Made by a program: the position numbers and the translations under genes. 9,371 nt of DNA from Saprospiraceae bacterium (GTDB lineage Bacteria; Bacteroidota; Bacteroidia; Chitinophagales; Saprospiraceae): positions 1 to 9,371 of the forward strand of contig JALVEG010000393.1 of assembly GCA_027031145.1 (NCBI GenBank), read 5' to 3'. Below the pieces are notes generated by a model that saw only the letters and a list, made by a program, of their open reading frames with translations, was not told where the DNA came from and made no database searches. Positions 1-5,327 of this stretch are shown here, one piece after another; position 1 is the stretch's first letter; each line of letters opens with the position of its first letter.

Positions 1-427
1 TATTATCAATATCAAAAGTATAAATTCCTTGTTCAAACAGCTTATTAAAAAATCCATGTTGATATCTGAAATCCTTATCAAAATCATACCATTCCCCAAT
101 ATCCAATACATCTTTTGGTGCTCCTTGTCCATCGGATATATAATCCACAGTATAATAATTCAATACCAATGGTTCCCAATATTTAGGATTATTTGCAAGC
201 TTTTCTTTTAGTTCTTTCATAGCTGTCATTCTATCTTCTTTGATGTCCCTTTTCTGAATTATAGGTTGTTCTGAGGTATCATCTTTTTCGGGTACGATAT
301 CTTTATTACCTGACTGATCTTGCATTTCGATATTTTGCTCAGTAGTTTTATCGCTGTTTTTAACATTGTTATTGCAGGAAGAAAGAGCGAAAATTAAAAT
401 CACCATTAAAATTACATTTCTATTCAT
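1..427 (-). CDS. Putative lipoprotein, C-terminus beyond window edge
   Basis: This gene is read from the minus strand and is open to the left edge; about 142 codons are visible. The ATG at 427-425 begins MNRNVILMVILIFALSSC, a lipoprotein signal peptide with lipobox LSSC and Cys18 as the expected lipidated residue. Residues 19 to about 60 are a polar, charged, low-complexity linker. A compact part follows with YWEPLVLNYYTVDY (about 83-96) and GEWYDFDKDFRYQHGFFNKL (about 111-130). The G-x-W followed by aromatic strands is loosely reminiscent of lipocalin-like folds, but this is inference from a fragment. The residues just after Cys18 (NNNVKN) are not acidic, so the known Bacteroidota surface-export signal for lipoproteins is not obvious. 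It is divergent from tilS with an 87-bp gap. I do not recognise the family, and no function is assigned. Confidence 0.85.
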   Translation of the reverse strand, partial: MNRNVILMVILIFALSSCNNNVKNSDKTTEQNIEMQDQSGNKDIVPEKDDTSEQPIIQKRDIKEDRMTAMKELKEKLANNPKYWEPLVLNYYTVDYISDGQGAPKDVLDIGEWYDFDKDFRYQHGFFNKLFEQGIYTFDIDN

Positions 428-511
428 ATTTTTGATTATTTTGCATTTTGATTTAGAAGTGATTTCAATAAGTCCGTATGGTGCTTTAACCACTTCAATG
501 ATTAATAAGTA

Positions 512-519
512 CAAATGTA
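512..519 (-). promoter_or_regulatory. Candidate -7 box for the lipoprotein gene
   Basis: On the minus strand this reads TACATTTG, an exact match to the Bacteroidota -7 consensus TAnnTTTG. Transcription would start near position 505 and leave a leader of about 78 nt before the ATG at 427. It overlaps the first codon of tilS on the other strand. No clear -33 TTTG is seen at 19-21 bp, so this is a weak call in an AT-rich gap. Confidence 0.3.
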
Positions 520-1834
520 TTATAAATTTTTAAACTATATAGAGCATAATCAACTTTTTTTACCTGATAGGAAAATATTGCTTGCTGTCAGCGGTGGCAG
601 GGATTCCATGGTGATGATGGATCTTTTTATTAAAGCGGGTTTCAAATTTGGTGTTGCTCATTTCAATCATTCCACACGTTCAGGTGAATCTGATCTGGAT
701 GAATCCTTTGTCAGGGATTTTTGCAAAAAAAATAATATAGTTTTTTATAGTACAAAAATGGATATTGAAGCGCTCAGGAATAGGGGAGAGGGCAATAATT
801 TTCAGGATGTTGCCAGAAAATACAGGTATCAGTGGCTTGAAGAGATCAGAAAAGAAGAGGGTTTTGATTATATTGCTACCGCTCACCACAAAGATGATAA
901 TATCGAAACCTTTTTATATAAAATTTCAAGAGGATCAGGCTTGTCAGGATTGAAAGGAATAAATATGAAGATTGGAAAGATCATCAGGCCTCTATTGAAT
1001 ATTTCAAGGGATGAGATCGATGTATATACAAGGGAAAATAAGATTGAATTCAGGGAAGATAGCAGCAATAATTCCGATAAATATTCGAGGAATTTTATCA
1101 GACATCATATAATTCCTCAATTCAGGAAGTTGAACCAAAATTTTGATTCCCGCATATCTGTAACTATGCAAAATCTTCAAAGTGCAGGCAATGCCCTAAA
1201 TTTTCTGATCGATGATTTTTTCAAAAATCATATAAGTTATGATAATGAGGTTGTTATTGTTCAAAAGGATATTTTGGTAAAAAACATTGATAATAAGCAT
1301 GTAATATATTATTTATTATCTAAATATGATTTTAATATTTCGCAGGTTGAAGATATTCTTAAGGCATTGGACAATACAGGAGCATTATTTTTTAGCGAAA
1401 ATTACGAGTTGTTAATTGACCGTAATGAAATTTTGATAAGAGAAAAAAGAAATGATGTTAATGTAGAAACCGGTATCATCCCGGGATCAAATGAAATTAA
1501 AGGGATTGGTGTTTTAAAGATAGAGAAAATCGCGATGCACAAGGATCTCGATCTTAAAAATGGCTTGTACCTAAATGCTGATGATCTTGTTTTTCCTCTG
1601 AAATTAAGGAAATGGCAACCAGGGGATAAATTTAAACCCTTTGGACTCAAAGGGAAAAGCAAGAAACTTAAAGATTTTTTTACAGACAAAAAACTCTCCA
1701 GATTTGAAAAGGATAATGTCTTTGTATTATTAAACAAAGATGAGATCTGTGCAGTGATCCCCCTTGAGATTTCCTATGATTATAAAATAGCGGATAATAC
1801 AAAAGAGGTGATCAGGATAGAGCTAGTGCCATAA
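515..1834 (+). CDS. tilS: tRNA(Ile)-lysidine synthase TilS
   Basis: This cytoplasmic ATP-dependent enzyme attaches lysine to C34 of the CAU-anticodon tRNA-Ile, so that it reads AUA and is charged with Ile instead of Met. It is normally essential. The 439-aa protein has the N-type ATP pyrophosphatase P-loop SGGRDS at residues 26-31, then VAHFNHSTR and the ATAHHKDDNIETFLYKI segment typical of the family. The TilS C-terminal domain covers about 361-439 and contains RKWQPGDKFKPFGLKGKSKK. Length and domain order are those of full-length TilS. The ATG at 515 fits the usual family start (short helix before the ILLAVSGG strand); no Shine-Dalgarno is visible. The final Pro codon and TAA stop lie inside an interspersed repeat (1829-1853), so the extreme C-terminus (LVP) has probably been reshaped by repeat insertion. 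Confidence 0.97.
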   Translation: MYYKFLNYIEHNQLFLPDRKILLAVSGGRDSMVMMDLFIKAGFKFGVAHFNHSTRSGESDLDESFVRDFCKKNNIVFYSTKMDIEALRNRGEGNNFQDVARKYRYQWLEEIRKEEGFDYIATAHHKDDNIETFLYKISRGSGLSGLKGINMKIGKIIRPLLNISRDEIDVYTRENKIEFREDSSNNSDKYSRNFIRHHIIPQFRKLNQNFDSRISVTMQNLQSAGNALNFLIDDFFKNHISYDNEVVIVQKDILVKNIDNKHVIYYLLSKYDFNISQVEDILKALDNTGALFFSENYELLIDRNEILIREKRNDVNVETGIIPGSNEIKGIGVLKIEKIAMHKDLDLKNGLYLNADDLVFPLKLRKWQPGDKFKPFGLKGKSKKLKDFFTDKKLSRFEKDNVFVLLNKDEICAVIPLEISYDYKIADNTKEVIRIELVP

Positions 1835-1853
1835 TGTCGTCCCGCTGGGACTT
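1829..1853 (+). repeat. Hairpin repeat copy A, overlaps the tilS stop
   Basis: The sequence is CCATAATGTCG followed by the hairpin GTCCC-GCT-GGGAC (stem 1839-1843 with 1847-1851) and TT. The repeat supplies the last tilS codon CCA and the TAA stop. It shares its arm with copies B to E. The hairpin lies directly after the stop and might help 3'-end formation, although no clean T-tract follows. Confidence 0.85.
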
Positions 1854-1877
1854 TAATTGGCCTTGTCATTAATGAAA

Positions 1878-1905
1878 CTACCATAATGTCGCCCCGCTGG
1901 GACTT
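1878..1905 (+). repeat. Hairpin repeat copy B
   Basis: CTACCATAATGTCG is followed by GCCCC-GCT-GGGAC-TT. Compared with copy A, the stem has one C opposite A on this strand. On the other strand the same position is a T·G wobble, so pairing is kept there. Confidence 0.85.
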
Positions 1906-1970
1906 ATTTTGCAAGATTTAAATAACGAAAATTACTATTTAAATGTGTCCCAAATATTTCAGAGAAATAA

Positions 1971-1998
1971 AAGGGCCGTAGGCTCGACATTATGGTAG
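1971..1998 (-). repeat. Hairpin repeat copy C, diverged stem
   Basis: The plus strand reads GGGCC-GTA-GGCTC then GACATTATGGTAG. The 14-nt arm is identical to the other copies, but the stem sequence has changed on both sides, so five pairs remain (one G·T) with a new loop. This is compensatory change, which suggests the hairpin itself is selected or copied. Confidence 0.75.
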
Positions 1999-2078
1999 TC
2001 ATCTCGATACACTCCGGCTAACGCCAGGAGCATACTTCGATACGCTTCGCACTCAGTACAACGCTCGATGAGCGAAAC
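1999..2078. repeat. GC-rich structured intergenic element
   Basis: About 52 % G+C by hand count in a much more AT-rich setting. It holds two hairpins. CTCCGGC (2012-2018) pairs with GCC-A-GGAG (2023-2030) around loop TAAC with one bulged A. CGCTC (2062-2066) pairs perfectly with GAGCG (2070-2074) around GAT. The octamers CTCGATAC and TTCGATAC recur inside. It abuts copy C and looks like a second, unrelated interspersed element. It encodes nothing recognisable. Confidence 0.5.
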
Positions 2079-2085
2079 CATATAG

Positions 2086-2270
2086 GTGTTTTGGCGGTAT
2101 TTTGTGGTGATGCAAGAGACTTTGCTTAATTTAAATTTTTAAAATTAATATTAAGGTATCACAAAAAAGCTTTATTTATTTTAGTATTAAAAGATGAAAT
2201 AAATTTTAATGTGATAGAAGAAAGAGTCCCATCGGGACGACATTATGGTAGAAAAAATTTAACCCCGACA
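2086..2270. repeat. 185-bp tandem duplication, unit 1
   Basis: This unit is followed directly by a second copy at 2271-2455. By hand alignment the two differ at 13 substitutions and 2 indels (about 92 % identity). Each unit carries one hairpin repeat (copy D here). Inside are nested inverted repeats: CTTAAT...ATTAAG, TATCACA...TGTGATA and ATTTATTT...AAATAAAT. No coding potential was recognised. Confidence 0.9.
2225..2251 (-). repeat. Hairpin repeat copy D
   Basis: The plus strand reads AGTCCC-ATC-GGGACG then ACATTATGGTAG, with stem 2226-2230 pairing with 2234-2238. It lies inside the first 185-bp unit and is identical to copy E. Confidence 0.9.
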
Positions 2271-2455
2271 GTATTTTAGCGTTATTTTGTGGTGATGCAA
2301 GAAACTTTACTTAATTTAAATTTTTGAAATTGATATTAAGGTGTCACAAAAAGCTTTATTTATTTTAGTATTAAAAGATGAAAGAAATTTTAATGTAATA
2401 GAAGAAAGAGTCCCATCGGGACGACATTATGGTAGAAAAAATTGCAACCCCGGTA
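2271..2455. repeat. 185-bp tandem duplication, unit 2
   Basis: Second copy of the unit at 2086-2270. The 18 bases after it (2456-2473, GTGTTTTGGCGGTATTTT) repeat the start of unit 1 exactly, while the start of unit 2 has changed (GTATTTTAGCGTTATTTT). This leaves a partial third unit and marks the duplication boundary. Confidence 0.9.
2409..2435 (-). repeat. Hairpin repeat copy E
   Basis: Identical over 27 nt to copy D and placed at the equivalent point of the second 185-bp unit. The stem is GTCCC with GGGAC around ATC, and the arm is GACATTATGGTAG. Confidence 0.9.
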
Positions 2456-2467
2456 GTGTTTTGGCGG

Positions 2468-2495
2468 TATTTTTGCAGCAAAGCAAGCAAAAATA
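2468..2495. repeat. 9-bp perfect inverted repeat downstream of the Hsp15 gene
   Basis: TATTTTTGC (2468-2476) and GCAAAAATA (2487-2495) form a perfect 9-bp stem with a 10-nt loop, about 40 nt after the minus-strand stop at 2536. It could act as a 3'-end hairpin for the ppk2-Hsp15 transcript, but no T-tract follows on either strand, so the terminator reading is weak. Confidence 0.45.
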
Positions 2496-2535
2496 GTGAC
2501 AAAACAATATAAAATGAAAAATATTCATATATTCC

Positions 2536-2961
2536 CTACTCAAAATCCTCCCATTCATCCCAATCATACGGACTTGGGATATCTCCTTTAAAATCTTCCA
2601 ATTCCCTTCTTTCTTTTTTTGTAGGTCTTCCCTTTCCTTTTTCCCTGTATTCGGTTCCTCTTGCACTGATGAACCAACTTTCATATTTTTTCAATTCTTC
2701 CTGACTCGTTTTATCCTCATAACATTCCCGGGCAAGGGGAGAAGAAACTCTTTTTGAGATCAGTTTAAGAACATCCAGAGTAAAATTGATGCCGTTCTTT
2801 TTTACTATTAATGTATCACCAACGGAAATATCACTTGAAGGTTTTAATATTTTTCCGCTTTCGAGTTTTACATATCCCGCTTTACAAGCCTTGGTTGCAA
2901 TAGTCCTTGTTTTGTATATCCTGATACTCCACAACCATTTATCTACTCTTACTTTTGACAT
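2536..2961 (-). CDS. S4-domain RNA-binding protein, Hsp15 (ribosome-associated heat shock) family
   Basis: Hsp15 proteins bind free 50S subunits that still carry peptidyl-tRNA and help recycle them after stress. The 141-aa product starts MSKVRVDKWLWSIRIYKTRT, the characteristic S4 helix of this family, and the S4 domain spans about residues 4-63. A basic segment GKGRPTKKERRELEDF (about 109-124) matches the conserved family C-terminal motif. The protein ends in the acidic tail DWDEWEDFE. I chose the ATG at 2961-2959, because it gives the normal family N-terminus; a TTG at 2967 would add two residues and overlap ppk2. The ATG lies 2 nt after the ppk2 stop, so translation is probably coupled. 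The stop is TAG. The converging neighbour is tilS, beyond the repeat nest. Confidence 0.93.
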   Translation of the reverse strand: MSKVRVDKWLWSIRIYKTRTIATKACKAGYVKLESGKILKPSSDISVGDTLIVKKNGINFTLDVLKLISKRVSSPLARECYEDKTSQEELKKYESWFISARGTEYREKGKGRPTKKERRELEDFKGDIPSPYDWDEWEDFE

Positions 2962-2963
2962 GA

Positions 2964-3704
2964 TCAATCTCTGTTTAATACAGGATATTCAAGATCCATA
3001 TTTTCCATGGTTTCCAATACTATCTTTGCTACCAGATAATTTCTGTACCATCTCTGGTCGGCAGGGATAATATGCCATTTTATTTTGGATTTGTTTATCA
3101 CATCTTCGTAGGCAAACATATAATCATCCCACAGTTCAGCTTCTTTCCAGTCATTGTCATTATGTTTCCAGTTTTTTCTCAGCAGATCCAGTCTTTCCTG
3201 CAATTTTTCTTTTTGTTTATCTCTTGACAGGTGAAGGTAGAATTTGAGTATCGTGGTATTATTGTCAAATTGAAGCAATTCTTCAAAATTATTTATGGCA
3301 TCTATTCTTTTAGCAACATGTTCCTCGTTTATCCACTTGTGAACTCTTTGTATCAATACATCTTCATAGTGAGATCTGTTGAAAACTTTGATTTTCCCTT
3401 TACCGGGAACAAGTTTGTGTACTCTCCATAGAAAATCATGGGACATTTCTTCATCTGTCGGTTTTTTAAAGGAATTTGCACATACGATATTGGGACTTAC
3501 ATACTGGAATGTCACTCTTGTAGCGCCATCCTTACCACTGCTATCCATTCCCTGAAAGACTATCAATAGTGCATGACGCTTGTCCGCTTCATATATTCTG
3601 CTTAATTCACCTATTTTTTTAATTAATTTTCCGGTTTCCTTTTTAATATCTTTTTTATTAAGATTTTCAGGAGCTCTAGTAGGTATATCTTTTAATTTGA
3701 TCAT
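2964..3704 (-). CDS. ppk2: Polyphosphate kinase 2 family protein (class III-like)
   Basis: PPK2 enzymes transfer phosphate between inorganic polyphosphate and nucleotides in the cytoplasm. The 246-aa protein has Walker A GMDSSGKDG at 52-60, the Walker B region FNRSHYEDVL at 108-117, a charged lid (RDKQKEKLQERLD, about 161-173), RKNWKHNDNDW at 176-186 and IIPADQRWYRNYL at 212-224. FNRSHYEDVL, as opposed to FDRSWYNR, is the pattern I associate with class III enzymes, which phosphorylate AMP and ADP using polyphosphate; class and direction remain inference. The ATG at 3704 has no Shine-Dalgarno, but a -7 box match lies 24-31 nt upstream. The stop codon is followed after 2 nt by the Hsp15 start, giving a two-gene unit that joins energy salvage to ribosome rescue. 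Confidence 0.95.
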   Translation of the reverse strand: MIKLKDIPTRAPENLNKKDIKKETGKLIKKIGELSRIYEADKRHALLIVFQGMDSSGKDGATRVTFQYVSPNIVCANSFKKPTDEEMSHDFLWRVHKLVPGKGKIKVFNRSHYEDVLIQRVHKWINEEHVAKRIDAINNFEELLQFDNNTTILKFYLHLSRDKQKEKLQERLDLLRKNWKHNDNDWKEAELWDDYMFAYEDVINKSKIKWHIIPADQRWYRNYLVAKIVLETMENMDLEYPVLNRD

Positions 3705-3721
3705 AAGGAAAATGTTTAAGT

Positions 3722-3895
3722 TTAAAACAAATATAGAAAATTAATTAATATTATTCCAGGTTTCTTGCTTTCTTTTTTTTCTTCTTGTTTTAACTCCAGC
3801 TTCAGAATCCCTGTCAAGCCTGCGTAATACTTCGGCTTGCACAGCGGGCTTCTGAGTCTTAAGGTGCAGTTAGGACTCTCAAGCGCGTCAGCCAT
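3722..3895 (-). other. 57-codon open frame in a GC-rich block, doubtful gene
   Basis: The minus strand is open from an ATG at 3895 to a TAA at 3724-3722, and begins MADALESPNCTLRLRSPLCK. The first two thirds come from the GC-rich block; the end (KKPGIILINFLYLF) is ordinary AT-rich intergenic sequence that overlaps the ppk2 -7 box. I recognise no domain. The abrupt change in composition within the frame suggests an open frame created by an inserted repeat. It is listed so that the frame is not overlooked. Confidence 0.2.
3728..3735 (-). promoter_or_regulatory. Candidate -7 box for ppk2 and the Hsp15 gene
   Basis: The minus strand reads TATATTTG, an exact TAnnTTTG match. Predicted transcription start is near 3721, leaving a leader of about 17 nt to the ppk2 ATG at 3704. 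A -33 TTTG is not evident at the usual distance. Confidence 0.45.
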
Positions 3896-3908
3896 TGTGA
3901 TGCCGGTA
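3793..3908. repeat. GC-rich structured block between the DUF58 gene and ppk2
   Basis: About 53 % G+C by hand count against AT-rich flanks. CAAGCC (3815-3820) pairs with GGCTTG (3834-3839). A longer imperfect stem runs from 3845-3858 to 3874-3887 with 11 of 14 pairs and a 15-nt loop. It lies wholly between genes and resembles an inserted interspersed element more than a conserved RNA gene. I do not recognise the family, and it shares no obvious sequence with the elements at 1829-2435. Confidence 0.5.
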
Positions 3909-3929
3909 CAAATACATAAAGTGAAAAAA

Positions 3930-4856
3930 TCACACCATCATCTTATTCCTTTTTACCAAATAGGAATTCAAAATAGGATAAAAACCTTTTTTGATATCAG
4001 CATCGATATAGTCAATATTATATTGCAGACATTTACTTTTGATATTTTCCCTGAATTCATCCATTTTTTCCGAATACAGTTTTTTGACTTCCGAAGATTG
4101 TAGTTTCACCTTATCTCCCGTTTCCATATCTATGAAAAGATAAGGTCTGTTTTCGTATTCAAATTTCCATTCTTTCTCATCATCGGCAACATGAAATAAA
4201 ATGATCTCATGTTTGTTGTGTTTCAGATGCAAAAGAGCTGAAAAAAGTTCATCCAAAGAATCTCTGCTGTCAAGCAGGTCACTAAAAATAATGATAAGTG
4301 ATCTTTTATGTGTATTGTCCGCTATTTGGTGAAGAGCATTGGTAGCGAAGGTCTTGTTGTTCATTACCGGATTGGAGATCAGTTTTTCCATATAGCTCAG
4401 CATCAACAAATAATGACTGGTATTGGATTTATTTTTTGTATGAATATGAACTTCTTCATCAAAAAGTGATATTCCGAAGGCATCCCTTTGTTTTTTTAGA
4501 AGATTCATCAGGGAAGCAGCAGCCAGGGATGAAAACCTTAGTTTATTAATGGCTTTGGTGTCTTTCCTTTCATCGGGAAAATACATTGAAGAAGACGTGT
4601 CGATCACAATCTGGCATCTAAGATTGGTCTCTTCTTCATATTTTTTTACATATAGTCTGTCTGTTCTTGCAAATACTTTCCAGTCGATATTTTTTGTTGG
4701 TTCTCCTGAATTGTAGAGCCTGTGTTCGGCAAATTCAACAGAGAAACCATGAAACGGACTTTTGTGCAAACCAATAATAAATCCCTCAACAACCTGTTTG
4801 GCAAACAAGTCCAGATTTTCAATTTGTTTCAGGTCATATTGATTGAAAAATTCCAT
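3930..4856 (-). CDS. DUF58 family protein (VWA-like)
   Basis: A 308-aa cytoplasmic protein of the DUF58 family. The diagnostic segment is HRLYNSGEPTKNIDWKVFAR (about 46-65), preceded by VEGFIIGLHKSPFHGFSVEF. It is followed by a VWA-like half with the MIDAS-type sequence DTSSSM (D86), a Thr-containing turn near 169-172 and FSDLLD (191-196). DUF58 proteins usually accompany MoxR-type AAA ATPases and are thought to act in chaperone or metal-insertion work; no MoxR gene is in this window, so the partner is missing or remote. The ATG at 4856 gives the family N-terminus MEFFNQYDLKQIENLDLFAK. An upstream in-frame ATG at 4922 would start inside the trxA terminator and is rejected. Only 34 nt separate that terminator from this ATG and no clear promoter lies there, so expression may depend on read-through. 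Confidence 0.93.
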   Translation of the reverse strand: MEFFNQYDLKQIENLDLFAKQVVEGFIIGLHKSPFHGFSVEFAEHRLYNSGEPTKNIDWKVFARTDRLYVKKYEEETNLRCQIVIDTSSSMYFPDERKDTKAINKLRFSSLAAASLMNLLKKQRDAFGISLFDEEVHIHTKNKSNTSHYLLMLSYMEKLISNPVMNNKTFATNALHQIADNTHKRSLIIIFSDLLDSRDSLDELFSALLHLKHNKHEIILFHVADDEKEWKFEYENRPYLFIDMETGDKVKLQSSEVKKLYSEKMDEFRENIKSKCLQYNIDYIDADIKKGFYPILNSYLVKRNKMMV

Positions 4857-4890
4857 ATTAATTATTAAGGAAAATATTAAATGAAAAACT

Positions 4891-4932
4891 AAATAATAAC
4901 TTGTATGGAAGTTTCCACACAAGTTATTATTT
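4891..4932 (-). terminator. Hairpin terminator after trxA
   Basis: Two 20-nt arms (4891-4910 and 4913-4932) around a 2-nt loop. On the minus strand every position pairs, with a single G·U; on the plus strand that position is an A·C mismatch, so the structure is built for the minus-strand transcript. It starts 17 nt after the trxA stop and is followed on that strand by AGTTTTTCATTT, a T-rich tail. Confidence 0.85.
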
Positions 4933-4948
4933 TAAAATTAGCATTTAC

Positions 4949-5269
4949 TTATGAGTTTATTAAAGCTTCAACCTTTTCAAAGAAAAGTGACTTGGGTGCA
5001 GTTCCGACATGTCTGTCAACAACTTCACCATTTTTTAAGAATAAAACAGTAGGAATACTTCTTATTCCGTATTCTATAGCAGTTTCTGGATTGTGGTCAA
5101 CATCAAGTTTTCCAACTTTGACTTCATCGTATTTTTCGCCTATTTCCTGAATAATAGGTCCGATCATTTTGCATGGTCCACACCAAACAGCCCAGAAATC
5201 AACCACGGTTATACCATCGTAGTCCAGGATCTCTTCTTTGAAATTTGCATCGGTAAGTTCTAACGCCAT
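4949..5269 (-). CDS. trxA: Thioredoxin
   Basis: A 106-aa classical thioredoxin, a cytoplasmic dithiol reductant that is recycled by thioredoxin reductase. The active site WCGPC lies at 29-33 inside FWAVWCGPCKMIGPI. The conserved Asp in the VVDFWA strand is Asp24, and the cis-proline is Pro73 (SIPT). The C-terminal FLKNGEVVDRHVG strand and helix are complete. There is no signal peptide or membrane segment, so it is not one of the exported thioredoxin-like proteins common in this phylum. The ATG at 5269 gives the normal short N-terminus; no Shine-Dalgarno is seen. It stands alone, with metG 142 bp upstream and a strong terminator just downstream. A hairpin-forming palindrome (5328-5341) lies about 60 nt before its start. 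Confidence 0.97.
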   Translation of the reverse strand: MALELTDANFKEEILDYDGITVVDFWAVWCGPCKMIGPIIQEIGEKYDEVKVGKLDVDHNPETAIEYGIRSIPTVLFLKNGEVVDRHVGTAPKSLFFEKVEALINS

Positions 5270-5327
5270 TGTAATATGTTCTTTTAAATAAGTGAAAAAA
5301 TATTAAATTTTTTTATTTCAAAAGCAC

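Larger units (their letters stand above)
1878..1998. repeat. 121-bp paired-repeat (BIME- or MITE-like) unit made of copies B and C
   Basis: Copy B (1878-1905) and copy C (1971-1998) face each other. Their outer arms, CTACCATAATGTCG at 1878-1891 and CGACATTATGGTAG at 1985-1998, are perfect 14-bp inverted repeats. Each arm is followed inward by its own short hairpin. The middle holds a further inverted repeat, ATTTAAATA (1916-1924) with TATTTAAAT (1936-1944). The layout is like paired REP elements (BIMEs) or a small non-autonomous element. No protein is encoded. Confidence 0.65.
1835..2535. other. Gene-free repeat nest between convergent tilS and the Hsp15 gene
   Basis: About 700 bp with no supportable gene. 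It contains five copies of one hairpin repeat (A and B in one orientation; C, D and E in the other), a GC-rich element at 1999-2078, a 185-bp direct tandem duplication at 2086-2455 with an 18-bp start of a third unit, and a 9-bp inverted repeat at 2468-2495. No transposase or integrase fragment was recognised. Convergent gene ends are tolerant insertion sites, which fits the accumulation seen here. Confidence 0.8.

Noticed and set aside
427..434. Plus-strand TATTTTTG as a promoter for tilS
   Set aside because: It matches TAnnTTTG but overlaps the lipoprotein start codon, has no -33 box, and such matches are common by chance in this AT-rich DNA.
2086..2473. CRISPR array or diversity-generating retroelement repeats
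   Set aside because: Only two full 185-bp units, no short regular repeats with unique spacers, no cas genes, no reverse transcriptase, and changes are A/G transitions and not random A substitutions.
2427..2684. 85-codon minus-strand open frame at the 3' end of the Hsp15 gene and repeat nest
   Set aside because: Overlaps the conserved Hsp15 C-terminus in another frame and ends in repeat sequence.
2962..2967. TTG start for the Hsp15-family gene, two codons longer
   Set aside because: The ATG at 2961 gives the standard MSKVRVDKWLW start and needs no overlap with ppk2.
3793..3908. tRNA or other known structured RNA in the GC-rich block
   Set aside because: No cloverleaf, no T-loop GTTCGAnnC-type sequence and no match to tmRNA, SRP, 6S or RNase P landmarks that I could see.
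3837..4103. 88-codon plus-strand open frame across the GC-rich block and the DUF58 3' end
   Set aside because: It is antisense to a well-supported gene for more than half its length and shows no domain.
4857..4922. In-frame N-terminal extension of the DUF58 gene from an ATG at 4922
   Set aside because: It would start inside the trxA terminator hairpin and add an AT-rich, non-conserved stretch before the family N-terminus MEFFNQYDLKQ.
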